Positions 1 to 12,988 of a DNA stretch of 64,000 nucleotides are shown piece after piece (position 1 is the stretch's first letter; each line of letters begins with the position of its first letter). Both the position numbers and the translations under genes were made by a program. A model generated the notes under the pieces. The model was given only the letters and a program-made list of their open reading frames with translations, made no database searches and was not told the DNA's origin. Source of the stretch: Linnemannia schmuckeri (taxonomy: Eukaryota > Mortierellomycota > Mortierellomycetes > Mortierellales > Mortierellaceae); contig JANATG010000009.1 of the NCBI GenBank assembly GCA_029449235.1, forward strand, positions 1,426,001 to 1,490,000, given 5' to 3'.

Positions 1-1712
1 AAGGTGCGTGACTGGGACCCAGCTGAGTGCTCGCTTCTCAAGGACGCCATGGATTATCAACTTCAATTGACTCGCAGCACACCACATCAACAACCTCAAC
101 AATCGCCAGTTATCCATGACACTCACAACAAATACTCAGAATCAGCAGAGATAGATTCACTATTGGACAGGATTGAGAGTCGACCAGGATTCATGGGCTG
201 GAGGGAAGCTGTTGTTGGCGAGCTCACGTTAAAGCAGAATTGGAAGTGGGGTCGATGCGTCCACCAGCTAACATTGTCTTTGGCAATGAATATTAAGCCG
301 ATGTTGTTGGCATGGCCATTGCTGATATTGATCGATAGCTGGCCGCGTATTCACAAGATCTTACTGGACGGATACCGGGGGGTTCGATACCAGGAGTTTC
401 CCCAAGGGAATGGACAACACTACCAGATGATGGAGGTTCCTCGAGGACATGGCTCTGTCAGTTGCATTGCCTGGGACACTACCGCGTCGGCATCCACTCA
501 AGTTCCTCTGCCCACAAAGACTGGCAATGAGGAGGAGGAACAATTGCTACCCCTGGCACTTGGAGGGTTTTTGAGGTTCGTAGTATCTTATGGTCTCAAA
601 CTACACTGTGTTATTGAATTATATCATGCAATGTTCCCGCTTGCAACTAACTCTATTTTTTTTTGGTCTTACAATAGGACTGTCAGAATGTGTGACCCAG
701 CAACAGGGACAAATGTGGCGCTACCTAACGTACTGCATGGATTTGCGCTGCATCTTTGTTATCTACGCGACAAAATCATCTCTGTCACCTTGGACGGGCA
801 TGTTGTTTTCTTTCCAAAGACGCCGCCGTTCCTTCCTATTCGGTCGAGTAGCGTCAACACCAAGGTATGCGTTAAAATGTGGGTATTCGGCGTATTTTTT
901 TTTTTCTGAACAGAAATCAAATCATACATTTGCTTACACTCTTTTCGCGCGAATGTTAGGTTCTTCAAGTGTTGGCGGTCGACTTTGGATCAAGGACATT
1001 TCAGCGCAGTCAAGGAGACCTCACGCAAACCTGGCAGGGGGCGGTTTGCCTCGCACATGAAGACGGGGTGATTATCAAAGATGAGCATTCGCAAACATTG
1101 TGTCAGCTTCTGCTTGAACTAGGAGCAAAGTTGATTCACATCCAGGCGATTGCAGACAACACCTGGCCCTACCGTAACGAACTATTGATCTTATACGAGG
1201 AACCGAATACGCGCCGGAGACTCGTCCTTTGTGTTCAAATGGAACCAGGATATCGGGAAGAGAGTTCCAGGAGGCTATTAACACCCAGTTTCTCGTTGGG
1301 GAGAGGCGGAGATGCACGCGATTCGATTGCCATGTATCGCGACCGGATCGGCATCATGAGCCATCGTGATTGCTCCTCTGACCTTGGTCATTATTGTGTA
1401 CTCCGGTTGCTGGACCTGAAGCAGAATGTGGCTGTCAGCACAGAGTATACTAGATCTGAGAGTGTGGAGGAAGACGAGGTTGTCTCTGATGGCGCGGACA
1501 CTGAAGATGACAATCATAACAAGGTCAGGGACGGTGATGAAGGCGATGAGGAAGGTGGTTTGAAGACAGGCAGGGTCTATATGTGTAGGAAACCTATCCG
1601 GCTGGACCATTCTACGGTTAACAAGGCCGCATATCGCATTCTGGCGTTGGACCATGCAAGAATCGTGCTTGGGGTAGGGCCGAGGAAGGTCAAGATCCTC
1701 TATCTGGTGTAG
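1..1712 (+). CDS. F-box/WD40-like protein, 3' part (5' end outside window)
   Basis: Three exons are visible: <1-575, 678-864 and 960-1712. The introns are 576-677 (GTTCGT...AATAG) and 865-959 (GTATGC...TTAG), and the reading frame is continuous across both. The frame is open from base 1, so the true start lies upstream; the first GTG in frame need not be a start. Near the N-terminal side of the visible part the segment LKQNWKWGRC resembles the NW-x-GR linker that joins an F-box to a WD40 propeller. Later segments such as RTVRMCDPATG and ILALDHARIVLGVGPRKVKI look like weak WD40 blades. An acidic insert of about 35 residues lies before the last blade. F-box/WD40 proteins normally act as SCF ubiquitin-ligase substrate adaptors; that role is inferred. 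No clear F-box is seen in the window. Confidence 0.6.
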
Positions 1713-2427
1713 ACGGACGTCTTTTTTTTTTCTCGTTTGATCCCCTTGCCGCTTTGTGAATAACATTCATTCAGTCAGAACGGCCAACTAGCGAGGATAT
1801 CGACAATCGACGGGGACCACTGGGATGTTCGTGTGTCCAAGTGCGTTTGCCCCTTTTCGAAATGCATTGTTTGGTCGACTGTGTGTGTGAGTGTGATTGT
1901 GAGTGTGGGTCTGGGTTTGAGCGTGAGGGCTGTGTGCAGATACAAATGCGAGTGACTGGCATGTCAGAGTGTATGTGAGAGAGAGGAGTGTGTGCTATTC
2001 TCCCTTGTCCCTTTTTCAAGTTCTCCGTCACTTTTTGTCTTTTTCTGTCCGCTCTTTGCCTTTCTCTCAACCCTTTCCCTTTTTCACCTTCCCTCTCCGT
2101 GCCTTGGCGCTGTGCCTTTTTGTTATTCGCCCGCCCTTGTCATCCATTCCTCCCATTCTTCCCTTCACTAAACACCTAGCACTTCACTACTTCTATTTCT
2201 TCTTCTACTACTACTACTACCAGTACCGTGGATAGAAAACCACTACGACTTTCTTTTCACTCCGCTTTATTGCTGCCCTCCCACCTACTCGAACTCCTCA
2301 GCTTCGCCCCTCTTTTCCTTTCCCTCTGCCATTCTTCACCTAGCCTCAACATAATTGACTTAGTTCACGACGGCTCGCAATCAACAAACGACTAGACTGG
2401 CGTTAAACAAAGAATAAGAACAAAGTC
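1713..2427. promoter_or_regulatory. Intergenic region with C/T-rich promoter tract
   Basis: No coding frame is supported. Bases about 1985-2345 on the + strand are strongly pyrimidine-rich, with TTTCTCTTTCCC-like runs and a short CTA repeat near 2207-2221. This is the usual look of fungal core promoters and 5' UTRs, and it precedes the deubiquitinase start at 2428. A GT-rich stretch near 1880-1985 is simple sequence. Confidence 0.5.
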
Positions 2428-3762
2428 ATGCACCAGGATACCAAGCGCTGCGAACATGCAACATTGCTGGCAGAATGCCCAAATCCCCTCGCCAAGATTG
2501 AATCCACCAATTTTAAGGTAAGTCTTTAACTTCTTACTCCACCTCATTCATTCAGTTGGACAAGCTTTTCTTTTGTACACGCCTACAGGAAAACTAGCAA
2601 CAAGATTAACAGAACTAGTAGGGGAAGATAGGATGGATTCAGATACAATAACTCGTTGTCTGCAGAACCGTCGTTGGATTATTTTGCTTTTTACGCGGCT
2701 CACGCCCTTCAACGTGCCGGAGTAATGAAGAGTGCCTTCAGGATACTCTTTTAAGAGGACAAAGTGGGGAGGAAAATGAAGAGTGGGGGGGGGGGGGGCC
2801 GGCTGGCGGAGTTGAGAATCCAAAGTCTTTTTTTTTTGTTTTTCGCGTGGGACGCACAACCCATTCATTCCACACAGTCTCGGCGCCCTACTCACTTTCA
2901 CAAACCGGAGCTGTGGCTGTGCCCAATGGGTAGGAATTGGGTATTCATGACGGAACAGGGACACTCTAGCAAAACAGCCAAAACTGCAGTGTTCAGGGAC
3001 ACGGCAAACAAAACTATCACAGGGGCGACTATCCAATAAACAAATGTCTGGAAAACATTGGTTGTCATTTCACATGGAAGTACAGAATAGCTAACCCTTT
3101 GTCATTCTTTCCATTGGCAACAATAGAAAAATCTCGCCTCTGCGAGCTTGAAGTGTGATGGATGCGAAGTCAGGGTCCCAAGACTTTGGATCTGCTTGGA
3201 GGTAAGGGAGCATGCTCTCCTCTCTCTGTGCGTCTTCTTCAATTCATGCGGTTGCTGGTAGTAGCACTGCCGCTCAGCCTTCCACCTCCATTACTCCCCT
3301 TATCTGCCACCAGTTGACGAAAGGGATGATGGATGCGCCGACATTGTCAAAATACAGCAATATGGACTAACAATACCCTTCCGCTGCATTCGATTCGCCA
3401 TTAGCCGAGTTGTCGAGCAGTTGTTTGTACGACTTCAAGTAGCTCGCACATGAAGATACACTATGGATCTCTTCACAAGGTAATTGATGATCAATTTGCT
3501 GCTCAAAAATGCGTTGATGTCATGGCATTATCCGCTCTCAAGCGACAGGGCCCTGAAACGATTTATATGCCTTGTGAATCTTGACCTGTTCATGCGTCTA
3601 GGAGGCGGTTAGAAATGCTTGCCATTGCGTCTTCATGAACCCAAGGTACCGTGCTTGTTTTGATGGCTGATTACTTTTGTTTTCTCTTTGCTGATTTGTC
3701 ATCTTGCAGACTGATTTTGGTTGATGTTGATATCTCGTATCTTTCCTTTCCACTCCTCCGCA

Positions 3763-3797
<35 letters not shown>

Positions 3798-6700
3798 TTT
3801 TACTGCAGGACGTTGACCATTTGGTGCTACCGCTGCGAATGTGAACTGAACCCCTTCACTGAAGGCAACTTGATCTCCACGGATGGAAAGCGCTTTTTGA
3901 AAACAGCCGTGCGATGCATGGTGAGTGAGCTGCGTTGGACATTAACAAGTGTGGTAGTCCAGGATGTTCTTCTAACGCGAATTCCTTAGGTTGTGGTTTC
4001 TAATATGTTCTATTCTTCCTTTTCGTACATAGCAAGGAAAGAGGAGCAAGCAAGATGGGGATGGCACCATTCAGGACCTTGACTTGACTGGTCTGGTTGG
4101 ATTAAAGAACTTGGGAAATACCTGTTACATGAACGCGGCTCTTCAAGCGCTCGCCCACACGTAAGCTCTTAGCAAATGTTAATCAATCAATGGAGCACAT
4201 CGCTGGATCCAACAAGGTCGATCAAGTGTCTTAACAAACCCGATCATTTTGATTTTACTATGAAACTAGACCTGCTCTTACCCAATACTTTCAGACATGC
4301 GAGGCGTTCATCCCAGAGTCCAGGAGAATAGAATACGCGCGGCAAAAGAACATTATGCTTGTCGACAGCTTTTTCAGTTTTGTCGACAGCATGTGGAGCG
4401 GAAAGAGGTATGTGTCATTTTATCCCGCTTCTCTCATTGTAGGATTTATGAGTTGGAAAGCTGTGCCTACTAAACTGACACTATTGGATTGCTCGCGATG
4501 CGTAATTAATTAGTGCGATTTTCTCACCCGCCCATCTGGTCTCCGACGTGAAAAAGTTCAACGATATGTTTCAGGGGACATCTCAGCAGGATGCACAGGA
4601 ATTTTTAAGGTGTATTCTGGACAAACTGCACGACGAGCTGACCTATCCACGAAAGTACCCAGATGCCAACATGATCCTCCCAAATATACCCATTCAGAAC
4701 GAGAAACTGAGCAAAACCAAGGCTGTCCAGCTCCCGCAACAGACCTCTGTCAAACTTTCCAACGGCACTTCGAAAGATACTTCACGATCGTCAAACCCCA
4801 AAGCCGTGACTACCAGCAGTCTTTCCTACGCCTCCTCGCGGTCTTCAACGTCGTCGCGCTCATTACAGTCCTCCGAGAACTCGTCACTTGTGGAGAACAC
4901 GGAGATCACGCCAGCGCGTGTGACTGCACCAAGTATTATCAGCGATCTGTTCGAGGGAACGCTGGAAAGCAGGGTCCGCTGTCTGAGCTGTCGCAAGGAA
5001 TACATCAAGGAGGACAAGTTTTTCGACCTATCGATACCAATTGACAAAAAGAGCAAGATCATTGATGACACACAGGACAACAAGAATGGCAAGGACAAGG
5101 ATGGCGGAGTCCTGGGATCGTTTGTAGACTCTATTGGAGGCTGGCTCAGGTACAGATCTGGGATATGCGAGTTTTCCTGCGCGTGCGCAAACTGTGCGAT
5201 TGTGCTGGCACAGTAGTATCCGCCAACTAATATCACTTTCGTGCCTCTCTCCAGCATCAACAACCGCAATATCAAGCTAAGCGACTGTTTAGCATCGTTC
5301 TGCGCTACAGAAGAACTTACTGGCGAGGACCGATACCGTTGCACTCAATGCGATTCTTTGAACGACTGCAGGAAAACTTTCAAGATTACACGATTGCCTG
5401 AGACGCTCTGCATCCACCTGAAGCGATTCCGCTACGACTCTTACTCTTCGAAAATCAACACCTACGTCCAGTTTCCAATGGAGGATTTGGACATGATGCC
5501 CTTTTTGAAGTCAACGGACCACCAGGAGCTCAGCAATAGCAAGTACGACCTATACGCCTTGGTCCGTCATAGAGGAGTTGTCGGAGGTAATCAATTCTAC
5601 TAGCATTAGGCGACAGCTGTGCCACTAATTATCCGGCGTTTTTCGGCAAAGCTGACAAATTGTTCTCGACATTTGTAGGTGGACATTACATTGGATATAC
5701 CAAACACGCTCTCGATGGATGCTGGTATGAATTTGACGATACTGTAAGTAGAAATGCTTATATATGCATGTGCCTTGTTGAATGACATGTCGATACACTT
5801 TAGGCATTTCATACTGCTAATTGTTGTTGTCTATTTCTTGTCCTGTCATATTCACTAGTATGTCACAAGGAAGGCGCCTTCCGAAGTTGCCAAGATGGAG
5901 GCATATATTTTATTCTACCAACGAAAGTCACCGCATCGCGACGAGGACCGAACAAGGATATCCAAGTACATGACAAAGCCGCTGATGGAGATCTATGACA
6001 AAGACCTTTTGGTGTACATTTCAAGTCTCTGGCTCTGCCGGTGGAAGTACCTTACCAACGTACGTTTCGATGCCGTCACTTATTCTTTAAAGATGACATG
6101 AACATAACGAAAGGTGTCGGTCAATACTAATGTCACACTTCTTTCCTCTTATCAATTCACAGCCAGGACCCATCAGCAATCACGACTTCTTGTGTCCTCA
6201 CGGCGGCATTAATGTGGCGACGACGAGAAATGTCATGCTCATGGTGACGCCTATTCCTCGGATTGCATGGGACGCACTCGTAGAGATATATGGGACTGAC
6301 GGCAGTCCTGTTGTGAATATTTCTGAACTCGAGTCTGAAAAGATGGCTTGCTCAATTTGTGCTGTAAGTTTTCGCATAGCCTGTGAAAGTTTTCAGAGAC
6401 GTATATACTGCTGTAATTGTTATATTCTGACCATGCTCGATTGACCTTCGCCTTGCATCGTTCTATAGCATGAGGAAGCTGAGCTGGACGAGAGAAGAAG
6501 ACGCGAAGAGCAGGACGTGGCACGATTGGACTCTACTGTCATTTCTGATGGGCAACTCTGGTATCTCATCGGAGCCGACTGGCTTAAGGAGTGGCATGCA
6601 TTCAAAGCTGGAGGTAACTATTATGATTGATTTGTGCTATGGTGCTTTAGAGTGGTCTCAATGCACTATTACTTGTTCACCAGAGGTCATTGTTACCCAT

Positions 6701-7334
6701 ACTCCTTTCTCCTCGTTTCGCGTTGCTCTCCAGACAAACCTCCAGGGCCCATCAGAAACTCTCAATTTCTTAAAGACAATGGTCAGCCCAGAGCGGGAAT
6801 GAAGCGAGGTGAGTGATCCAGGGTCTTAAAAAACTATGCTAAAGGTCAATTAGTCTGGCTAATGCAGGAACGAAAGAAGAACGCACCTCCTTACTGATCA
6901 TGTACGCTACTTTTTCAGGCACGGATTATCGCGGCATCAACGTTGCTGTCTGGAAATATCTGCAAAACATTTATGGCGGCGGCCCTGAATTTGTTCGAGG
7001 TAAAGCTACAACAAATGAAGTAGATGAGCATTGAGTTGTTGGGTCATCTAATTGTCCTGTTTACATATCCTCTACTTCAATATTGATGTATAACATTTTT
7101 ACGGTTTGAATTATAGCTGCATTAGATTTGTATGCGCCGGATCCAAAGACGGCACCAGTCAGTCCTGTCAGGAACAACTCTCGCAGCAACGCGTATTCAC
7201 ATCAACAGCTGAACCAGCTCCCCCATCCATCTACACTGTACCAACCCCAGTACAATATGTACCAACACTCGGTGCCGTCTTCGAATCCATACGGTCGTGG
7301 TCAAGTACCGAACGGCAAGCCTCGGAAGGCTTGA
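2428..7334 (+). CDS. Ubiquitin carboxyl-terminal hydrolase, USP20/USP33 type
   Basis: Cysteine protease that removes ubiquitin from proteins. Sixteen exons: 2428-2517, 3127-3201, 3405-3479, 3602-3645, 3809-3920, 4033-4160, 4270-4407, 4514-5149, 5255-5586, 5679-5743, 5859-6059, 6163-6363, 6469-6613, 6734-6808, 6919-6999, 7117-7334; total 2616 nt, 871 aa. Residues 1 to about 130 form a ZnF-UBP domain (CEH near the start, then LWICLE, HMKIHY and WCYRCECEL). The UCH domain has the Cys box LGNTCYMNAALQALAH (catalytic Cys163), QQDAQEFL, a Cx2C pair, and the His box GGHYIGYTKH (His546) followed by YEFDD. A Ser-rich insert divides the UCH domain. Two DUSP-like modules follow, one with WYLIGADWLKEW. 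ZnF-UBP, UCH and paired DUSP in this order is the USP20/USP33 architecture. Exon 3 (3405) is the least certain boundary. The substrate cannot be read from the sequence. Confidence 0.9.
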
Positions 7335-7409
7335 TTGTTTAATAAGACACACAGACTACACTAGCAGCGTGCCTTGAAACATACATGCACTTGAACGTAG
7401 ACGTGCGAT

Positions 7410-7415
7410 AATAAA
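7410..7415 (+). terminator. Polyadenylation signal AATAAA after the deubiquitinase
   Basis: Canonical hexamer about 75 nt beyond the stop codon at 7332-7334, where fungal 3' ends normally form. Confidence 0.45.
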
Positions 7416-7660
7416 CACAAAGAAGACTTTTTTGACGGATCGGCCCCGCATCTTGCTGTCTATTTAAATTCAGGCACAAAAAAGGAGCGAGTCAAACTGA
7501 TGTCACGTGTGGCGTGCCACCAAGGATCTCAATTTCATTTTGATGCAGCTCAAGTTCTCCCCTTTCTCCCTTTTGCTGCTTTGCTTCGCTTTTCAACCCT
7601 CTCTTCTTTTCTCTTCACTCTTCTTACTCACTTTCCTGTTTCCTCCTAACAACATCAGCA

Positions 7661-7662
<2 letters not shown>

Positions 7663-7700
<38 letters not shown>
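7663..7700. repeat. (TA)n microsatellite
   Basis: About 18 uninterrupted TA units, roughly 155 nt upstream of the DHHC start codon. It overlaps the position expected for a core promoter, so length variation could affect expression (inference). Confidence 0.9.
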
Positions 7701-7702
<2 letters not shown>

Positions 7703-7856
7703 CACTTCTCAGGATCGGCATCTACACCAACTGCTGAGCACTGGCAATATTTGCGATCAAAACCGGCCAGAGTACTCTTCACAAGAACACCAACATCATC
7801 CAACAACAGAACAACGACAGCAGCATAGAGGGAGAGAGTAGCGAAACAGGATAAAA

Positions 7857-10325
7857 ATGTTGTTCACAGGGAGCCGGTACATAGTTGCCGGAGTCACACT
7901 GCTTATTGCCTACATCGCCATCACCAGTCAAGTCTTTGTCTTCATCCCATGGCTCATGTCCATCTCTGTCCAGACGACCTTCATGGTCCTAGTTCCCTTC
8001 AATATCGGAGTCGGCTTTATCTATTGGCACTATTACCTCGCTTGTACCACCGAACCAGGTTTCACTCCTCCAGGATGGGGTGTAAGTCAACTCACTATTG
8101 TTGCTCTTCTATTTATGTGGAGGGGCTCAATTGAAATTTGTAGTTATTCAGGATTGGTTCGGTGGAGATATGGATAGCTGACGTTGTCTTTTCTTTTCTT
8201 AAATTCGATCGGTTTAGGTGCCAAAGAAAGAGAATGATGTCACAGACGAGGTGGACAAGAAGGGCACGGACATTGTTGCAGCAACAGGAGGAGCGGATGA
8301 TATTGTCATTGGACGGTCAACAGCCATTGAGAATCAAGATATTGCCTCAGAAGTAAGGGACCGATCCAACAACCTCAACCACAGCACCAGCAGCAAGGAC
8401 ACCACCGAAACCAAGAAGAAAAAGACGCCATTGCCGCGGTACTGCAAGAACTGCGAAGCCTTCAAACCGCCCCGATCGCATCATTGCCGGATCTGCAAAA
8501 AGTGTGTTCTCAAGATGGACCACCACTGTCCCTGGATCAACAATTGTGTGGGTCACTTCAACTATGGCCATTTCCTTCGGTTTATTACCTGGGTTACGAT
8601 CACGACTGGTGCCTGTATGGTCCTGTTACTTGCTCGCGTTTGGGATGCTATCCAGAATGAGAATCGGTATATGGTAAGCATCTGTGTGAGACTGGACTGT
8701 TGTATCGGAGAGGCAAGATTTTTTTTTTATTTGGTGCCTTGCCTTGTCTAATTTTTTTTTATTTTTTTTATTTTTTTTTGACTTGTACTGCCATAGTATC
8801 GCGAGGATGGTCCGACAAAGGCGCAGATCATATTCTTGGCGGTCAATATCATTGTCGACGGCGGAGTGTTGTTGGCTGTCGGGATCTTGTGTATATACCA
8901 CCTCTGGAGTCTCATGAGTAACACCTCGACGATCGAAGTCTGGGAACAGGAAAAAGTGGAGGCCATGGTCAAAAAGGGCAAACTTCGCAAAGTGAGTGCC
9001 TCTTTACACCCCCCCCCCCCCCCCATCATGCGGCTGTGTTCTTTCAAGCAACAACAGCTTTGGGCGATTATTAATTTTGATTCCTGGGCATTTATTTTTA
9101 GGCAAAATTCCCATATGATGTGGGTTGTCTCCGCAATTACCGACAGATCCTTGGAGAGAGTGTTTGGTTTTGGTTGTGGCCTCAGCCGATGCAAGGATCA
9201 GGAACCGAGTTTGAGGTGACGGATGATAAAGATGCAGCGGCGGTCTGGCCACCCCGAGAATATCATACCTCCAAACGGCAGGCTAGGACGTTTGTGTCAG
9301 AGTACGCTTCTTCTTCAGGGGTTCATCGTCGTGGTGGTGCAAGTGGAGGATCAGGAGGAGGGAAGTCTCGACGGGACAGGAATCTAAGCGCGCTGAGCAC
9401 GCCAATTACCCCTCAATCAGGATCGAATCAAGGTGGGCGAAGGAGCAGGAATCCATCTCGTGGATTGCCCACGTCTGGTGCAGCTCCTCATTTCCCGACT
9501 CATGTCCGTCGTGGTAGCGAGGGATGGATTGTCCAGGATCTGACGGTTCAACAACGCGCGGATCTGTATGATCGTCAACTCCGATACGCCCAGCTCCATG
9601 GCCAACAGCAGGCGTATTCTGAGGCACAGATTGATGGTGAGGAGGAGTACCAAGAGGGGCTGTCGGATATCGAAGGGGATGTCTACAGTCAGTTGCCTGG
9701 AGGCATGCAAGGGAATCGAGAGTATGAGGACTATAACGATGATGCGGGACATTATGATGAGGACGAGGAGGAAGACGCCAGCTCGGATGATGTAGACGAT
9801 TTGCCGTATGACGTTGCGAGTGATGAGTGGGACGAGAATGAGTATGATCGGTACGAGGATGAGGAAGGTAGCGATCTGGACCAACACAACCCATACCTCG
9901 CCTACGCAGAAGACGATGAAGGCGAAGACGGCAATTACGACGACGAGGATTTGGATGTGGACGACGAAGTGACACTGAACGGGAAGGATCGTCACAAGAT
10001 TGGTCGTTTCTTCGATAACATCAGCCGGTCAACCGGACGTGCTGGCGTTGATGTTGGTGACGAGGAAGAAGTGGACGAGTGGGATGAGGGGGAAGGAATT
10101 GATGTCGGGTGTAGGCCTCCAGGACTGATGGCCAAGGGCGTGGGTATTCCCGAGACAACGTTTTCGGTAGCCGCTGCGGCGTCTACAGGACAAAAGACAT
10201 TTTATACCATGATGTTGGAACGGGAGCAGGCTCTCAAGGAACAGATTGCTGCATCTGGTGCAGGTGGTAGCGACGAGGTAGTAGGGACCAAGACCAAGAC
10301 GAAGAGCAAGAAGAAGTCCAAATAG
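7857..10325 (+). CDS. DHHC-type protein S-palmitoyltransferase (Pfa4/ZDHHC6-like) with acidic tail
   Basis: Membrane enzyme that attaches palmitate to cysteines of target proteins. Four exons: 7857-8081, 8218-8673, 8797-8991, 9102-10325; 699 aa. Two membrane segments lie in residues 1-60. The cysteine-rich domain (about 150-200) contains CKNCEAFKPPRSHHCRICKK and DHHCPW with catalytic Cys179. Two more membrane segments follow, then a TTxE-like motif (TSTIEVWE) and a PaCCT-like segment (CLRNYRQILG). The last roughly 330 residues are a poorly structured, Asp/Glu/Tyr-rich tail ending in a Lys-rich stretch (KTKTKSKKKSK), far longer than in yeast Pfa4. Intron 1 falls inside the N-terminal region, and an Asp/Lys-rich spacer separates TM2 from the cysteine-rich domain. 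ER location is inferred from the family. Activity is supported by the intact DHHC motif; substrates are unknown. Confidence 0.88.
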
Positions 10326-10615
10326 ATTTAGACTTTTTTTTTGCATTACCTTCTTAATATTACATTAAAACTTCTCTTAACGTCTAGGCGCATCGTCCCC
10401 AAAATCCTGCTTTATTATTATTGTCAAAAGATGAGAAAAAAAGACCCCAGGAAGGCACTGTCATGACCGGCGGGCAGATTTGAGACGATGGGTGGTAGGT
10501 GGGTGAGCGCTATATCGGTATTTTCTTTGGTACTGTTGGCGCAAAATGAAAGAGGAAATGTTGGGAGGCGAGGGTGTCCTGATGTCGTCAGTTGTTGTAA
10601 TATTCATGCCAGAGA

Positions 10616-11874
10616 TCAGGCAATGTTGGACGCTCGCAGGTTATGGACAATGCTATCTGATTCTTCGAGCTTGTCGAATCCTTTGCAATGCTTGACCACG
10701 ACCTTTTTGTTAGTCTCCTGCGCATGTCCTCCCAGTAGCATCTCGTCCATGACTTGATACGCCTATGGAGCGAAGAAAGAAAAAAGAGGATGAGGAAAGA
10801 AAAGATATAAGTTAGTGTATTCTCCATACGTCATTCAATGATTCAGCGTACTCAAAAGTAAGGTTGACAGAAAAAAGAAGACCCTTACCGCGGAGTAGTT
10901 ATAAATAATGTCGAGTTCGCACACGTTTCCAAAGTACTGATCCAGACATTCAACATACTTATGCAGTACCTCCAGTCCTGACAGCTCGTTATCGTTCCAG
11001 TCAATTCCAAAGCAGAAGAACAACGATGCGTATCTAATCGACCATCAAAAAAAGCGACAATAAGATAAGAAAGACGTGTCAATTCCAAGCGCTTCGCCAG
11101 TCAGTCGCGAATGTCCAGAAGGAGGGGGTTACTGTCGATCTGATACGTTGCGTTTCTTTGATCGAACAAAAAATATTCAAAATGCATTTCGACATGTACA
11201 AGAAAATTCACACCCTCCCACATCCTCTGCTATCCTTCCTTGACCTTCAGTTTCAAAAAATGTCCATCATTGCACTTTCTCTCTCTTTTCTCAGCTTCAT
11301 CAAGCAAAAAAAAAAAAAAAAAACGAAAAGAAAAGAAAAGTTACCTCTTGTAGATGGCTTTGCCTCGCGTTTCACGTCTGCCTTCGAGCTCGAGGATATT
11401 GCACATGCCGCGCTTTCGTGCCAAGATCTGTGTTACGACATCCTGACTGAGCGACGACTTTTGTTTGTCGGTCATGTATTGGTACCACCTCGTCAGGCGG
11501 ATCTTGCCCTGTCTGTTGAAGATGATAATAAAGTTAATCTAATTCGGTTGATGTTTGAGGGGAGTGTCGATAAAATGGTGTTAGTCCACGGTGTGTCAAT
11601 CGATGGCGCTTCTAAATGGAGGAACTGGATGACAACGTGGCAGTCGAAAGTTGGAAAGTATATGTCGTCTTGACGAAAGTCATGGACGGGAAAAATCGTG
11701 GATACGGCAGGACATCCAATTGATGTCCATCCACAGTACGGGAGTTCCCGCTCCTTATGTCAACTGAAAAGCTCAAACGCACGCGACTAGTCCTTGTATT
11801 CAACACCCTGAGTATATGTGGTTCCTGAGTTGATGATGTCTGTTTTTCTGTGGTGGCTTCTTTTGCATTACCAT
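10616..11874 (-). CDS. APS1: AP-1 clathrin adaptor complex, sigma subunit
   Basis: Small subunit of the AP-1 adaptor that sorts cargo into clathrin coats at the trans-Golgi and endosomes. Exons on the minus strand: 11872-11874 (the ATG alone), 11345-11538, 10889-11033, 10616-10762; 162 aa, the normal length for sigma-1. After the lone Met come INFIIIFNRQGKIRLTRWY, the conserved LARK block, YASLFFCFGIDWNDNEL, and CELDIIYNY. The last exon carries AYQVMDEMLLGGHAQETNKK, typical of sigma-1. The start codon is inferred: coding begins exactly at an acceptor (TTAG|ATTAAC), and the only suitable upstream ATG followed by a donor is ATG|GTAATG at 11874. The intron between is 333 nt. The gene is convergent with the DHHC gene, whose stop is 290 nt away. 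Confidence 0.9.
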
Positions 11875-12988
11875 GACGAGCTTGCGTTTTTGTTATGTCC
11901 TGCTGTAGAGCTGTTGTTGCTGTTTCTTGGCGTAGATTGTGTTCCCTTGGGTGAGGTGCTACGGTGAGTGCTGAATGTGGTGGTGGTGGCAGGAGAGATG
12001 GAGTAGTAGAAGAAGTGAAAGACGAAAGAGATGATGCCTGCCACTCGTCTTTCCAAAAGCAAACCAACAGGCAGGTCGCACCACTTCCAGCTCCAAGTTG
12101 AAGAGGAAGCAGTCATGGTCCGCTTAAAATGTGCAGCACATGCGATCGGTTAATCTCCCTAATTGGGAGGGAAAAAAATGTGTCTTGCCCCACTGGAACT
12201 TTTGGGCGGAAGAGACAAAAGGATAACGGAGGATGTGCTACTAAAGTCTCGGTGCCGCACAAGCTGACGAGGGAATGTTCACTTCAATAGTAAAGAGGCA
12301 TTCTACTGTCTTCAAGGTGCCAAGATGCCCAGCCGGGAAGTGGTAGGACAAGCAAGGAATGAAGAAGAAGAAGGATGCAAAAGGCACGTCGTCCGAGGGC
12401 AAGTAGGATTCCAAGTTCGCCAACCAAGACAGAGACATAAAAAAATGTCGAGAGCCGATGATGGCCAGATCCAGTTAAGGGCTGGCTGACAGTGGTTTGC
12501 AGTTCAAAAAAAGAGCAAGTGAGAAGTGCTCTCAGAGCCAAAAAGAGACAACATATACATGCACACAGAAGGCAGAGAGATGATATCGTTGCAGAGAGAA
12601 GGAGGAAGAGGGGAAAAAATAGAAAATTTTCATTCTTCGCCCGAGAATTGAAGGTAGCGTTGAGTCCAGCCTCTTTCTTCCTTCTTTCTTTTTCTTTTTC
12701 TTTTTTTCTTTCACCCTGCTGCTCATCATCCTTCTTCTTCTCATCACCCTTTTCTTCACCAACCCTTTAATACTCACTCACACACCCTCTCAGCCCACAG
12801 ACATCGACAACTTGTCACTCTCACCTTTACACGTAAAAAACCACAACGCCGTCATTATCTCACCCTGTCCAACTTGGCTCATCATCTCATCTTCTTGGAC
12901 TCAAAAAACTTACGCCTTCCACTTTCTCTTGTTTATCGTCTTCCATAGCGCACATATACCAACACCAACACTCCCCTAATAACACATA
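11875..12988. promoter_or_regulatory. Divergent intergenic region between AP-1 sigma and coactosin-PH genes
   Basis: No supported gene. The stretch 12660-12780 is almost pure C/T on the + strand, followed by an A/C-rich leader up to the ATG at 12989. This matches the promoter and 5' UTR pattern seen before other genes in the window. ORFs in this stretch on the minus strand are purine/pyrimidine shadows. Confidence 0.5.

Larger units (their letters stand above)
7335..7856. other. Intergenic region between deubiquitinase and DHHC gene
   Basis: Holds the 3' UTR of the upstream gene, then a pyrimidine-rich promoter (about 7550-7650), an AT dinucleotide repeat and an A/C-rich 5' UTR leading to the start at 7857. 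No ORF with coding character is seen. Confidence 0.5.
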
